From Gracilariopsis chorda (Eukaryota; Rhodophyta; Florideophyceae; Gracilariales; Gracilariaceae), in contig NBIV01000832.1 in the NCBI GenBank assembly GCA_003194525.1, forward strand, positions 1 through 25,573: a stretch of 25,573 bases of DNA. Reading direction: 5' to 3'. Numbering within the stretch: the stretch's first letter is position 1; the number at the start of each line of letters is the position of its first letter. The position numbers and the translations under genes were made by a program. The notes below the pieces were generated by a model that did no database searches, was not told the DNA's origin, and saw only the letters and a list, made by a program, of their open reading frames with translations. Below are positions 1-7,992 of this stretch, one piece after another.

Positions 1-1930
1 GCCAAGGAGGAGTCCGGAAGTGACACGGCTTTTGGTCGGTGCGCAGTCACGAAAGAAGTCCATGGTGTGCTACTACTGTGGTAAGAAGGGGCATATCCAG
101 AGAAAACTGTTTCAAGAGACAACGTGACGAAGCTAGCAAAGAGCAGAGTGCTGCCGCAAACCCAGCTGTGCAGACCGAATCTCGGCAACGAGAAACGAGG
201 ATGTGACAGTGACTCTGACTTTGTTTGTCTCATTGCGACAGGTTCTGTGGAAGAGAGTATCAGTGACTGGATCATTGACTCTGGGTGCCACCGCCCATAT
301 GAAGTATGACGAGTCCATGTTTGACAGTTATAAGCAAAAGAGAGTCTGCCGGTGTGAGTATCGGCAATGACTCGAAGCTGGAGTCTCTTGGTCATGGCAG
401 TGTCCACCTCGATCTCGCTGTTGAAAGGACGTAAGAGCAAGTGCCGGTTGGGTGAAGTAGTGCACGTACCGAATTTAAGGTATCATCTGCTGTCAGTATC
501 TGCGATGTGTGACCTGGGTGCGCGAGTGGTGTTTGACAAAACCAAAGTATGTGTATACAAAGGCAACACCATGATCGCCCAGGGCCGTCGCATCAAAGGA
601 CTGTACTACCTATGTACCGCGATTGAAGTACCAGAAGACATGGACAAACGCACTTGTGACTGACCTGTCACTATGGCATGCTCGAATGGCTCATGTGAAT
701 GTGGATGGTATCAAATATATGGCTCGTAACGGTGTTGTGTCAGGGCTGAATGTGGACTTGAATCAATCGATGGATGTGTGTGACTCTTGTGTAGTGGGAA
801 AATCTACACGTGCTGCAACTCCCAAGCAAGGGGGGGAACGGGCTTTGCATCCATTGGACCTAGTGCATTCGGACATTTGTGGTCCAATCCAAATAGGTTC
901 CTTGGAGGTTCACGCTACTTTGTCACATTCATCGATGATCACTCCCGTTTTTGCTTCTTGTACATGCTCAAGACCAAGGATGAGGTGTTCCACGTGTTCG
1001 TGAAGTGGCTCAAGATGGTTCAAAATCAGAGTGACCGACATGTGAAAACCATCACCGCACGTGAGTCTGTGCTACATGCGTTACGCACAGACAATGCTGG
1101 TGAATATGTGTCAAAGAAGTTTTCACAAGAGCTTGAACGTCACGGTATTGAACATCAGGGAACGGTGCCTTACAATCCACATCAGAATGGTCTGGCCGAA
1201 CGGTTCAACCGAACACTCATGGACTTGGTGAGATCGATGCTGCATCACAAGAAACTGCCAAAGAGCTTCTGGGCTGAAGCATTGAACGTTGCAGTGTATG
1301 TGCGCAATCGAGTCACCTGCAAGGCCCTTCCGAGTGACGTGACACCACTCGAGATGTGGAGTGGATATGAACCTGACTTGAGCAATCTGCGTGTGTTCGG
1401 TAGCCGGTGCTGGTACAAAGTGGTGGACCACAAGCTGAAGAAGCTGGAGCAACGTGCCGTGGAGGCGATCTTTATTGGGTACACATCTGGATCGAACGGT
1501 TATAAACTGTGGGATGCGCAAAATAGGAAGGTGGTTGTGTCGAGAGATGTGAGGTTTGACGAATGTAGTGGTTCAGATCAAGGTACTGACCACGTTGATG
1601 ATGACGACTATGCTGAGATCGACATCTCGGACAAGCCGAAATCAAACATCACCTCCACCTCTACTAAACCCACCGATGCTGCCCAAGTTGAACCCGCTGC
1701 ACCAGATACTCCACCAGAAGAAGCTTCAGGCAGTGGCCACGATGAGCCCACAGCTGAGACAGAAGTTGAGCCAGACGTACCAGATCCACAACCAGTTTCG
1801 GAGATCCACTCGTGAGCGTAGAGCGCCTACCTCGTGGTGGCGCGGAACTGCCCTACTCACCGCCAGTGATGACATCCCATCCTCATACTCGGATGCGGTG
1901 TCACGTCCTGATTCAAAAGCGTGGACATAG
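1..1930 (+). pseudogene. Copy A Gag C-terminus - protease - integrase, frameshifted, 5' end missing
   Basis: This is the 3' part of the Gag-PR-IN frame, aligning base for base to 6063-7986 of copy B. It begins just before the Gag zinc knuckle (CYYCGKKGH). The protease Asp-Ser-Gly site follows near 280-290, then the integrase HHCC region, then the DDE core within the open stretch 787-1815 (TFIDDHSR, RTDNAGEY, GLAERFNRT). Against B there are about eight single-base indels between 30 and 910, for example an extra t in the run near 31, extra a near 105, 176 and 425, extra g near 285, and a missing g near 903. A further inserted base near 1796 puts the last integrase codons out of frame, ending in SEIHS. 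The frame ends at the same UAG (1928-1930) as in B. Many of these indels could be sequencing errors. Confidence 0.88.
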
Positions 1931-1933
1931 GCC

Positions 1934-3460
1934 ATGAACAGTGAGTACGAGTCTCTGATGGAGCATGACACATGGGAGTTAGTGACAAGGCCAGCTGACA
2001 GCAACGTGATATCATCCAAGTGGGTATTTGTGCAAAAATATGAGGCTGGCGACAACGATGAACCGACAGTGAGGTACAAGGCTCGTGTGGTGGCTCGAGG
2101 GTTTCTGCAGATCGAAGGTGTAGACTTCCCCGAGACGTATGCACCAGTGGTCAAATTCACATCCATTAGAATGATTCTGTCCATTGTAGCAGTGCAGAAC
2201 TATCTGCACCAGATGGATGTGAAGACTGCATTCTTGAATGGCGACCTGGAAGAGACTGTGTACATGGAGCAGCCGGACGGATTCATCAAACCTGGTAACG
2301 AGGACTTGGTATGTCTTCTCAAGAAAGCCATCTATGGGCTACGACAGGCATCAAGGCAGTGGTTTGCAAAGATGTACTTGTTCCTCGTTGGTTGGATGGG
2401 TCTGAAGCCAAACGTCGCAGACGAGTGCGTCTACACCGGAGAGGTACTGGGAGCGCTTGTGATCATTGCTCTTTATGTGGACGACTTGCTCATTGCAAGT
2501 CCAAGTATGGAGACAATGAATCGCGTAAAGCGTGAACTGTCAAAACGTTTTCAGATGAAGGATCTCAGTGAAGCGCGCATGGTACTTGGGTTTGAGATCC
2601 ATCGTGATCGATCCAAAAGACAGCTGTACCTGACACAGTCTGCATACACGCGTAAGGTCTTAGAACGTTTTGGCATGTTGCAGTGTAAACCAATGGACAC
2701 TCCCATGGACTCCGGTGCTGACCTCACTAAGGTAGAAGAGCCTCTGACGAACATCCCGTATCGCCAGGTGATCGGTTGTCTGATGTATCTCTCTGTTGGC
2801 ACTCGACCGGACATCTCATTTGAAGTGTTCAAGCTAGCCAAGTATGTCGAGAAACCTGGAGAGACTCATTGGAAAGCGGTCAAGCGTGTTCTGCGTTACC
2901 TCAATGGCACTCGCTCCCTCGGACTTACTTATGGCACCACGACTGATGCTCAGCTGTATGGATACGTAGACTCTGACTGGGCAGGTGATACATCCAACCG
3001 CAAGTCCACCAGTGGGTATGTGTTCATGATGTGCGGTGCTTTTGTGTCTTGGAGCTCGCGCCAACAGGAAGTAGTTGCATTGTCTAGCACTGAGGCTGAG
3101 TATGTGAGTCTGTGCAGTGGGACGAAGGAAGCGATCTGGCTGAGACGACTGTGGAGTGGCATTGGCAACGCGAGTGGACTACACGTGGATGAGTCAGTGA
3201 CGCTAATGGTTGAGCCCACAACTGTGTACGTGGGCAACCAAGGTTGCATCGACCTTGCTCGAAATGGAGTTGTGAACAAGCCTACTAAGCACATTGATAT
3301 TCGCTTTCACTTCACCAGAGAGGCTCTACGCGACAAAGCCGTCCAGTTGCAGTACTGTTCCACGGAATACATGGTTGCCGATATGCTGACGAAAGCGCTC
3401 GGTCGAGTTAAGCTGGCAAAGTTCCGCGGTGAGTGTGGCTTGCTCCCCTTAGACCTTTGA
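1934..3460 (+). CDS. Copy A reverse transcriptase - RNase H (508 aa)
   Basis: This is an intact frame for the copia RT and RNase H domains, which copy element RNA into cDNA inside the virus-like particle. The RT domain carries KWVFVQKY, the YKARVVARG segment, DVKTAFLNGDL and the catalytic LYVDDLL (residues about 180-186). RNase H follows with DSDWAGD (346-352) and the EAEY acidic residues. The last expected RNase H acidic residue (DNQ in the family) reads GNQ at residue 434 (codon 3233-3235), as in copy B but not in copy F, so RNase H is probably impaired. The frame opens at an AUG three bases after the UAG that closes the upstream frame and is in phase with it. An alternative reading is that it is simply the 3' part of a single polyprotein gene broken by one nonsense codon. 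It ends 20 bases before the LTR. Confidence 0.9.
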   Translation: MNSEYESLMEHDTWELVTRPADSNVISSKWVFVQKYEAGDNDEPTVRYKARVVARGFLQIEGVDFPETYAPVVKFTSIRMILSIVAVQNYLHQMDVKTAFLNGDLEETVYMEQPDGFIKPGNEDLVCLLKKAIYGLRQASRQWFAKMYLFLVGWMGLKPNVADECVYTGEVLGALVIIALYVDDLLIASPSMETMNRVKRELSKRFQMKDLSEARMVLGFEIHRDRSKRQLYLTQSAYTRKVLERFGMLQCKPMDTPMDSGADLTKVEEPLTNIPYRQVIGCLMYLSVGTRPDISFEVFKLAKYVEKPGETHWKAVKRVLRYLNGTRSLGLTYGTTTDAQLYGYVDSDWAGDTSNRKSTSGYVFMMCGAFVSWSSRQQEVVALSSTEAEYVSLCSGTKEAIWLRRLWSGIGNASGLHVDESVTLMVEPTTVYVGNQGCIDLARNGVVNKPTKHIDIRFHFTREALRDKAVQLQYCSTEYMVADMLTKALGRVKLAKFRGECGLLPLDL

Positions 3461-3470
3461 GGTCAGTGAC

Positions 3471-3480
3471 AGAGGGGGGG
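3471..3480 (+). other. Polypurine tract of copy A
   Basis: Ten purines (AGAGGGGGGG) lie directly against the LTR start TGTTGG. This is the expected RNase H-resistant primer for plus-strand DNA synthesis. The same tract precedes the 3' LTR of copy B, and a shorter version precedes that of copy F. Confidence 0.85.
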
Positions 3481-4274
3481 TGTTGGCAGTAGTACCTGTG
3501 CTGTCACTGAAAACCAAATGTTCCAGGGAGCATGGGCTGTTTTAGAGGGTACCTCTGCAAAAGCGCATATGCGCGTGTGCGCGAACCCAACGTGAAACTG
3601 GCTTCTGATTGGCTACTGCAAATGTACATATGCAACGTGGTGCGTACAAGTGGTATGGCATAACTGGATCGGTTGGACACACCCACGTGTCCAGCTACTA
3701 CAGTGGTCACAGTGTACGTTGTGTGCAGGGGATACTGATGAAGTGGTTGACACCTGGTACAAGTGGTACAGCAGTGGTTGGTACAATGGTAAGGTGCGCA
3801 TGCACTGTCAACAGGTTTACACATGCACGGGTATATTGATGACGTGGGTGTTGTGTGCATTGCCACTTGATGCATTGCCACTTGATGACATGGCACTAAC
3901 ACCACAGGTTACGAGCCGACTTACCGTGACGTGTTGACTTACCGTGATGTGTTGGCATGTGCTGGCGTGTGTTGGAGTCGTGAATTTGTGCCTTGTCACG
4001 GTCATTTGTATGCACGTAACTATTACGGAACGTTGGTGCGTTGGTGTGCGTTGGTGTAATGAGGTTGTGCTGAGCTGGCTATGTCATGTTAGATGATGAT
4101 TGGTAGTATTGAGTGTCCCTGCTTAGTGGTTTAGGTTTTACTTGTAGTTGGTGTTCCCGCGCAATTCGAGTATAGAGTGGTATATAAGATGTGCCTGAAG
4201 GACCTCCAAGTAAATCCAAGCTAGAGTTGGCGAACTTCCCTTCCATCCCCTCAACTTCCTTTCAACTTTCAACT
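3481..4274 (+). repeat. Family 1 LTR, central (3' LTR of A and 5' LTR of B)
   Basis: The LTR is 794 bp. It starts TGTTGG after the polypurine tract and ends TTTCAACT directly before the primer-binding site. The outer LTR of B ends TCAACA, the proper inverted repeat of TGTTG, so the last base here differs, and the end could be placed 3 nt earlier at a CA. It holds a 12-bp palindrome GCGCATATGCGC (3563-3574), an inverted CCAAT motif (ATTGG) in U3, two tandem copies of the 15-bp unit GCATTGCCACTTGAT (3857-3871 and 3872-3886), and a TATA box. Its first 386 bp or so are identical to the LTR at 9537. The rest differs from that LTR by about 11 substitutions and one 15-bp unit, but from the LTR at 17211 by only about three substitutions. 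Confidence 0.93.
4181..4187 (+). promoter_or_regulatory. TATA box of the central family 1 LTR
   Basis: TATATAA lies about 90 bp before the LTR end. Element transcripts would start some 25-35 bp downstream, giving a short R-U5 segment. The surrounding segment (about 4095-4206) resembles the corresponding family 2 segment at about 24150-24250, including the order ATTGGTAGTATT, GTGTCCC, CTTAGTG, TATA and CCAAGTAAA. Confidence 0.7.
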
Positions 4275-4289
4275 GGTTATGGGCCCAGC
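4275..4289 (+). other. Primer-binding site of copy B, half-tRNA iMet type
   Basis: GGTTATGGGCCCAGC follows the LTR directly. It is the reverse complement of the anticodon stem-loop of initiator Met tRNA (GCTGGGCCCATAACC), not of a tRNA 3' end. Drosophila copia is known to prime from the 5' half of a cleaved initiator tRNA at this kind of site, so the same mechanism is inferred here. Confidence 0.85.
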
Positions 4290-4860
4290 CCCGCTGACCG
4301 CTGCCGCTATCCCTTTCCGTATCGTTCGTCTGTCGCCGCTCTCCCTCACTGCCGTTCATCCCTTTCGCTGTTGTTGCCTCTTTCGTCGTTGCGTCGGGTG
4401 TCTTGATCCCCTTGTTGGTCGGTATGGGTCATTCTCCTTTGGTTTGCGTTCCTCCCTGAGGGCGTTGTGGTGGTAGTGGTTCGACGTTTACTTCCTATCG
4501 TTGTTGAGTTGGGCCTTCGTTGTTGCCCGTGTTGTCGATCGCTATCTACTTTGTTTGTGACACTCTCTTTATCTTGTGTTTTGGGATCCCCGAGTCGTTT
4601 GTCGGGTCGTATGCGTGAGGTCGAGTCGGTCTAGTTTCGAAGTCTGGGCTCCGTGATCGTGTGCTCAGCAGTTGTTTGTTTTTCGTGTTTCTTAATCATC
4701 GTCTGGTGTCCAGTGCGACGAGCGGTTGATCCGAGTTACTTTGGGTGATTCCAGGTATCCGGGGACGTGAGCCTGGCGGCTTGAACCAAAGCGGGTGTAC
4801 TGTCGAGCAGCTTCCCACCGGTCCATTTGGACAGATAACGGTGACGGTCGTTAAGACCTG

Positions 4861-5066
4861 GTAAGTTCAGCGGGTGCATCTGTGGACGGGGTGCCGTGGC
4901 GTACTGCGCTGGTGCGGGTGATTGAATTATTTGTTTTGATCCTGACTGCGTGTCGGGATTCTTGGGCTGTTGCGAAGGTATTCCATAACGAGCTTTTGAT
5001 CCGTGCATCTGACCCTTGGGCGTTTGTGCGGGGAGGCGACGTGGCGTAGGCTGACCTCCTTCTTAG
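4861..5066 (+). other. Candidate intron in the copy B leader
   Basis: The donor is CCTG|GTAAGT. The acceptor is TCCTTCTTAG|G, with a pyrimidine-rich run and a CTGAC branch-point-like motif at 5051-5055. The predicted length is 206 nt. The same sites, at the same length, occur in copy F at 18592-18797. Copia elements are known to use splicing to make subgenomic Gag mRNA, but here the intron would lie wholly in the leader. This is a motif match only. Confidence 0.35.
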
Positions 5067-5245
5067 GATCAGGCCGCGTGTGACCTTAAGTGGTTGCGCG
5101 TTAGCAGCGTACTTTGGTTGCCATAGTAGCTTCAGTTTAGAGGTCGCGCAAGTTCTTGCAAAAGGCCAGAGAGGGTTATACTTGGTGAAGGCATATCTTG
5201 GGTCATTAACCATCCTCTGGAAGCCTCGTAGAGAGCGACGCATCT

Positions 5246-5307
5246 TCTCCTTAGACGTAGGAGAGGGAAGACAGAAGAAGACGTCTTGTACCCGGAGCAT
5301 CTCCGGG
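5246..5307 (+). other. Hairpin cluster in the copy B leader (possible RNA packaging or dimerisation site)
   Basis: Three self-complementary elements follow one another. TCTCCT/AGGAGA pairs around a 7-nt loop (5246-5264). AAGACGTCTT (5278-5287) is a perfect 10-bp palindrome. CCCGGAG-CAT-CTCCGGG (5291-5307) is a perfect 7-bp hairpin. They lie 190-250 nt upstream of gag, where retroelement packaging and dimer-initiation sites are often found. The functional role is inferred. Confidence 0.45.
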
Positions 5308-5309
5308 GG

Positions 5310-5364
5310 CCAGGGGTCCGACACCCTAGGGTAGTGGAGGTAGTTTCTCCCGTCAGTGCGCCCG
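5310..5364 (+). other. Leader block shared between families 1 and 2 (copy B)
   Basis: The block contains a stem (AGGG...CCCT), then AGGGTAGTGGAGGTAG, then TTTCTCCCGTCAGTGCGCCC. The last 37 nt or so match copy E of family 2 (24744-24797) with one mismatch. In the first 20 nt the families differ, but the AGGG/CCCT stem remains possible. GGAG...CTCC (5337-5350) can form a second stem. Neighbouring leader sequence does not align this well. I do not recognise it as a known RNA. Confidence 0.8.
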
Positions 5365-5373
5365 AATTTGAGG

Positions 5374-5424
5374 TTTTGTTGTTGTTCTTGTCGTTGTTTT
5401 TGTTGTTATTGTTGTCGTTGTTGC
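5374..5424 (+). repeat. TTG/TCG-rich simple repeat in the leader
   Basis: This is an imperfect trinucleotide run of TTG with interspersed TCG, TTC and TTT units on the + strand, about 70 bp upstream of gag. It is unlikely to pair strongly with itself, so it may be an unstructured stretch of the leader. The same tract occurs in copy F. Confidence 0.7.
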
Positions 5425-5493
5425 CATTTTTGTACTACTTAAGTGCCGTAGGTCTTTCATCGCACCTGTGCTGGTTGTTGACATCTACCAAGC

Positions 5494-7986
5494 ATGGATT
5501 CGTTCGGTGGCATCAAGATTGAAAAGTTGGGCGAGGATAACTTCCATGTATGGAAGCAAAAGGTTGAGTTGCTGCTTGCACTCAAGAACCTCGATGACCA
5601 TCTTGAATCAACCAGGTCTACGGACGATGACGAGTTGTCAGCATGGAAGAAGAAAGACGCCAAGGCCAGGGCTGTTATTGGTCTCAGCATCAGTGATGAG
5701 CATTTGGACCATGTGAGGGATACCGAGAATGCTGCGGAAATGTGGAAAGCCATTTGCGATGTGTTCCAGCGTAAAACGCTGCTCAACCGAATCAATGCAA
5801 GACGTGCCTTCTACACAGCCAAGATGCGAGATGATGAGAAAATGTTACACTTCATCAATCGTGTTCGTCATCTTGCATCCGATCTGAAGAGCATGGACGT
5901 AGTGGTTGAGGAAGAAGACATCGCTATGGCAATCCTATGTGGGCTACCAGACCGCTTCGAAAACCTCATTGTCGCTATTGACACCACGATTGGTGATCGT
6001 AAACTCGATTTAGAGTTTGTGAAGAGTCGTTTGCTGCAAGAGGAACAGCGAATGAACGATCGCGCCAAGGAGGAGTCCGGAAGTGACACGGCTTTGGTCG
6101 GTGCGCAGTCACGAAAGAAGTCCATGGTGTGCTACTACTGTGGTAAGAAGGGGCATATCCAGAGAAACTGTTTCAAGAGACAACGTGACGAAGCTAGCAA
6201 AGAGCAGAGTGCTGCCGCAAACCCAGCTGTGCAGACCGATCTCGGCAACGAGAAACGAGGATGTGACAGTGACTCTGACTTTGTTTGTCTCATTGCGACA
6301 GGTTCTGTGGAAGAGAGTATCAGTGACTGGATCATTGACTCTGGTGCCACCGCCCATATGAAGTATGACGAGTCCATGTTTGACAGTTATAGCAAAAGAG
6401 AGTCTGCCGGTGTGAGTATCGGCAATGACTCGAAGCTGGAGTCTCTTGGTCATGGCAGTGTCCACCTCGATCTCGCTGTTGAAGGACGTAAGAGCAAGTG
6501 CCGGTTGGGTGAAGTAGTGCACGTACCGAATTTAAGGTATCATCTGCTGTCAGTATCTGCGATGTGTGACCTGGGTGCGCGAGTGGTGTTTGACAAAACC
6601 AAAGTATGTGTATACAAAGGCAACACCATGATCGCCCAGGGCCGTCGCATCAAAGGACTGTACTACCTATGTACCGCGATTGAAGTACCAGAAGACATGG
6701 ACAACGCACTTGTGACTGACCTGTCACTATGGCATGCTCGAATGGCTCATGTGAATGTGGATGGTATCAAATATATGGCTCGTAACGGTGTTGTGTCAGG
6801 GCTGAATGTGGACTTGAATCAATCGATGGATGTGTGTGACTCTTGTGTAGTGGGAAAATCTACACGTGCTGCAACTCCCAAGCAAGGGGGGGAACGGGCT
6901 TTGCATCCATTGGACCTAGTGCATTCGGACATTTGTGGTCCAATCCAAATAGGTTCCTTGGGAGGTTCACGCTACTTTGTCACATTCATCGATGATCACT
7001 CCCGTTTTTGCTTCTTGTACATGCTCAAGACCAAGGATGAGGTGTTCCACGTGTTCGTGAAGTGGCTCAAGATGGTTCAAAATCAGAGTGACCGACATGT
7101 GAAAACCATCACCGCACGTGAGTCTGTGCTACATGCGTTACGCACAGACAATGCTGGTGAATATGTGTCAAAGAAGTTTTCACAAGAGCTTGAACGTCAC
7201 GGTATTGAACATCAGGGAACGGTGCCTTACAATCCACATCAGAATGGTCTGGCCGAACGGTTCAACCGAACACTCATGGACTTGGTGAGATCGATGCTGC
7301 ATCACAAGAAACTGCCAAAGAGCTTCTGGGCTGAAGCATTGAACGTTGCAGTGTATGTGCGCAATCGAGTCACCTGCAAGGCCCTTCCGAGTGACGTGAC
7401 ACCACTCGAGATGTGGAGTGGATATGAACCTGACTTGAGCAATCTGCGTGTGTTCGGTAGCCGGTGCTGGTACAAAGTGGTGGACCACAAGCTGAAGAAG
7501 CTGGAGCAACGTGCCGTGGAGGCGATCTTTATTGGGTACACATCTGGATCGAACGGTTATAAACTGTGGGATGCGCAAAATAGGAAGGTGGTTGTGTCGA
7601 GAGATGTGAGGTTTGACGAATGTAGTGGTTCAGATCAAGGTACTGACCACGTTGATGATGACGACTATGCTGAGATCGACATCTCGGACAAGCCGAAATC
7701 AAACATCACCTCCACCTCTACTAAACCCACCGATGCTGCCCAAGTTGAACCCGCTGCACCAGATACTCCACCAGAAGAAGCTTCAGGCAGTGGCCACGAT
7801 GAGCCCACAGCTGAGACAGAAGTTGAGCCAGACGTACCATATCCACCACCACTTCGGAGATCCACTCGTGAGCGTAGAGCGCCTACCTCGTGGTGGCGCG
7901 GAACTGCCCTACTCACCGCCAGTGATGACATCCCATCCTCATACTCGGATGCGGTGTCACGTCCTGATTCAAAAGCGTGGACATAG
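5494..7986 (+). CDS. Copy B Gag - protease - integrase polyprotein (830 aa)
   Basis: This intact frame encodes the first half of a Ty1/copia polyprotein. Gag (about 1-270) starts MDSFGG and has the copia-type Gag fold pattern (NFHVWKQ, ALWKAI-like helices) and a CX2CX4HX4C zinc knuckle from residue 213 (CYYCGKKGHIQRNC), which binds RNA. The aspartic protease active site DSGA is at residues 282-285. The integrase has its HHCC zinc site at H414, H418, C448 and C451, and catalytic D500 or D501, D552 and E588 (35-residue spacing). An acidic, proline- and threonine-rich linker follows to the end. The start ATG has A at -3 and G at +4. No frameshift separates Gag from Pol. The frame ends in UAG inside the conserved W-x-x-A-M motif at the integrase/RT junction, so RT is not translated from it without readthrough. 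Confidence 0.95.
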   Translation: MDSFGGIKIEKLGEDNFHVWKQKVELLLALKNLDDHLESTRSTDDDELSAWKKKDAKARAVIGLSISDEHLDHVRDTENAAEMWKAICDVFQRKTLLNRINARRAFYTAKMRDDEKMLHFINRVRHLASDLKSMDVVVEEEDIAMAILCGLPDRFENLIVAIDTTIGDRKLDLEFVKSRLLQEEQRMNDRAKEESGSDTALVGAQSRKKSMVCYYCGKKGHIQRNCFKRQRDEASKEQSAAANPAVQTDLGNEKRGCDSDSDFVCLIATGSVEESISDWIIDSGATAHMKYDESMFDSYSKRESAGVSIGNDSKLESLGHGSVHLDLAVEGRKSKCRLGEVVHVPNLRYHLLSVSAMCDLGARVVFDKTKVCVYKGNTMIAQGRRIKGLYYLCTAIEVPEDMDNALVTDLSLWHARMAHVNVDGIKYMARNGVVSGLNVDLNQSMDVCDSCVVGKSTRAATPKQGGERALHPLDLVHSDICGPIQIGSLGGSRYFVTFIDDHSRFCFLYMLKTKDEVFHVFVKWLKMVQNQSDRHVKTITARESVLHALRTDNAGEYVSKKFSQELERHGIEHQGTVPYNPHQNGLAERFNRTLMDLVRSMLHHKKLPKSFWAEALNVAVYVRNRVTCKALPSDVTPLEMWSGYEPDLSNLRVFGSRCWYKVVDHKLKKLEQRAVEAIFIGYTSGSNGYKLWDAQNRKVVVSRDVRFDECSGSDQGTDHVDDDDYAEIDISDKPKSNITSTSTKPTDAAQVEPAAPDTPPEEASGSGHDEPTAETEVEPDVPYPPPLRRSTRERRAPTSWWRGTALLTASDDIPSSYSDAVSRPDSKAWT

Positions 7987-7992
7987 GCCATG
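7984..7992 (+). promoter_or_regulatory. UAG-GCC-AUG junction between Gag-PR-IN and RT frames
   Basis: The codons TGG ACA TAG GCC ATG AAC lie in one phase. In other copia elements this is a continuous stretch, W-x-x-A-M-x-x-E-Y, so the stop occupies a normally sense codon. The AUG three bases later has G at -3. The same junction occurs in copy A (1928-1936) and copy F (21698-21706). It may be a nonsense mutation inherited by all copies, a readthrough site, or a termination-reinitiation site. The sequence alone does not decide. Confidence 0.6.

Larger units (their letters stand above)
4290..5493 (+). other. 5' leader (untranslated) of copy B
   Basis: About 1.2 kb separates the primer-binding site from the Gag start, with no coding sequence I can support. 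It contains at least three upstream ATGs (one inside the primer-binding site at 4279, others near 4423 and 4609), so simple scanning to the Gag AUG would be hindered. It also contains a candidate intron, a cluster of hairpins, a block shared with family 2 and a TTG-rich tract, all listed separately. The minus-strand open frame here (4851-5324) has no recognisable domain. Confidence 0.75.

Noticed and set aside
3504..3937. Overlapping open frames of 76-133 codons inside the LTRs, on both strands
   Set aside because: They lie in U3 regulatory sequence, differ in length between LTR copies through the 15-bp unit, and show no domain; low-complexity His/Cys/Thr-rich translations suggest chance.
4851..5324. 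Minus-strand open frame of 157 codons in the copy B leader, repeated in copy F
   Set aside because: No recognisable domain, and it lies antisense to a structured leader. Its repetition only reflects the duplicated element.
5374..5424. Regular repeats as a CRISPR array
   Set aside because: It is a trinucleotide simple repeat without spacers, in a eukaryotic retroelement.
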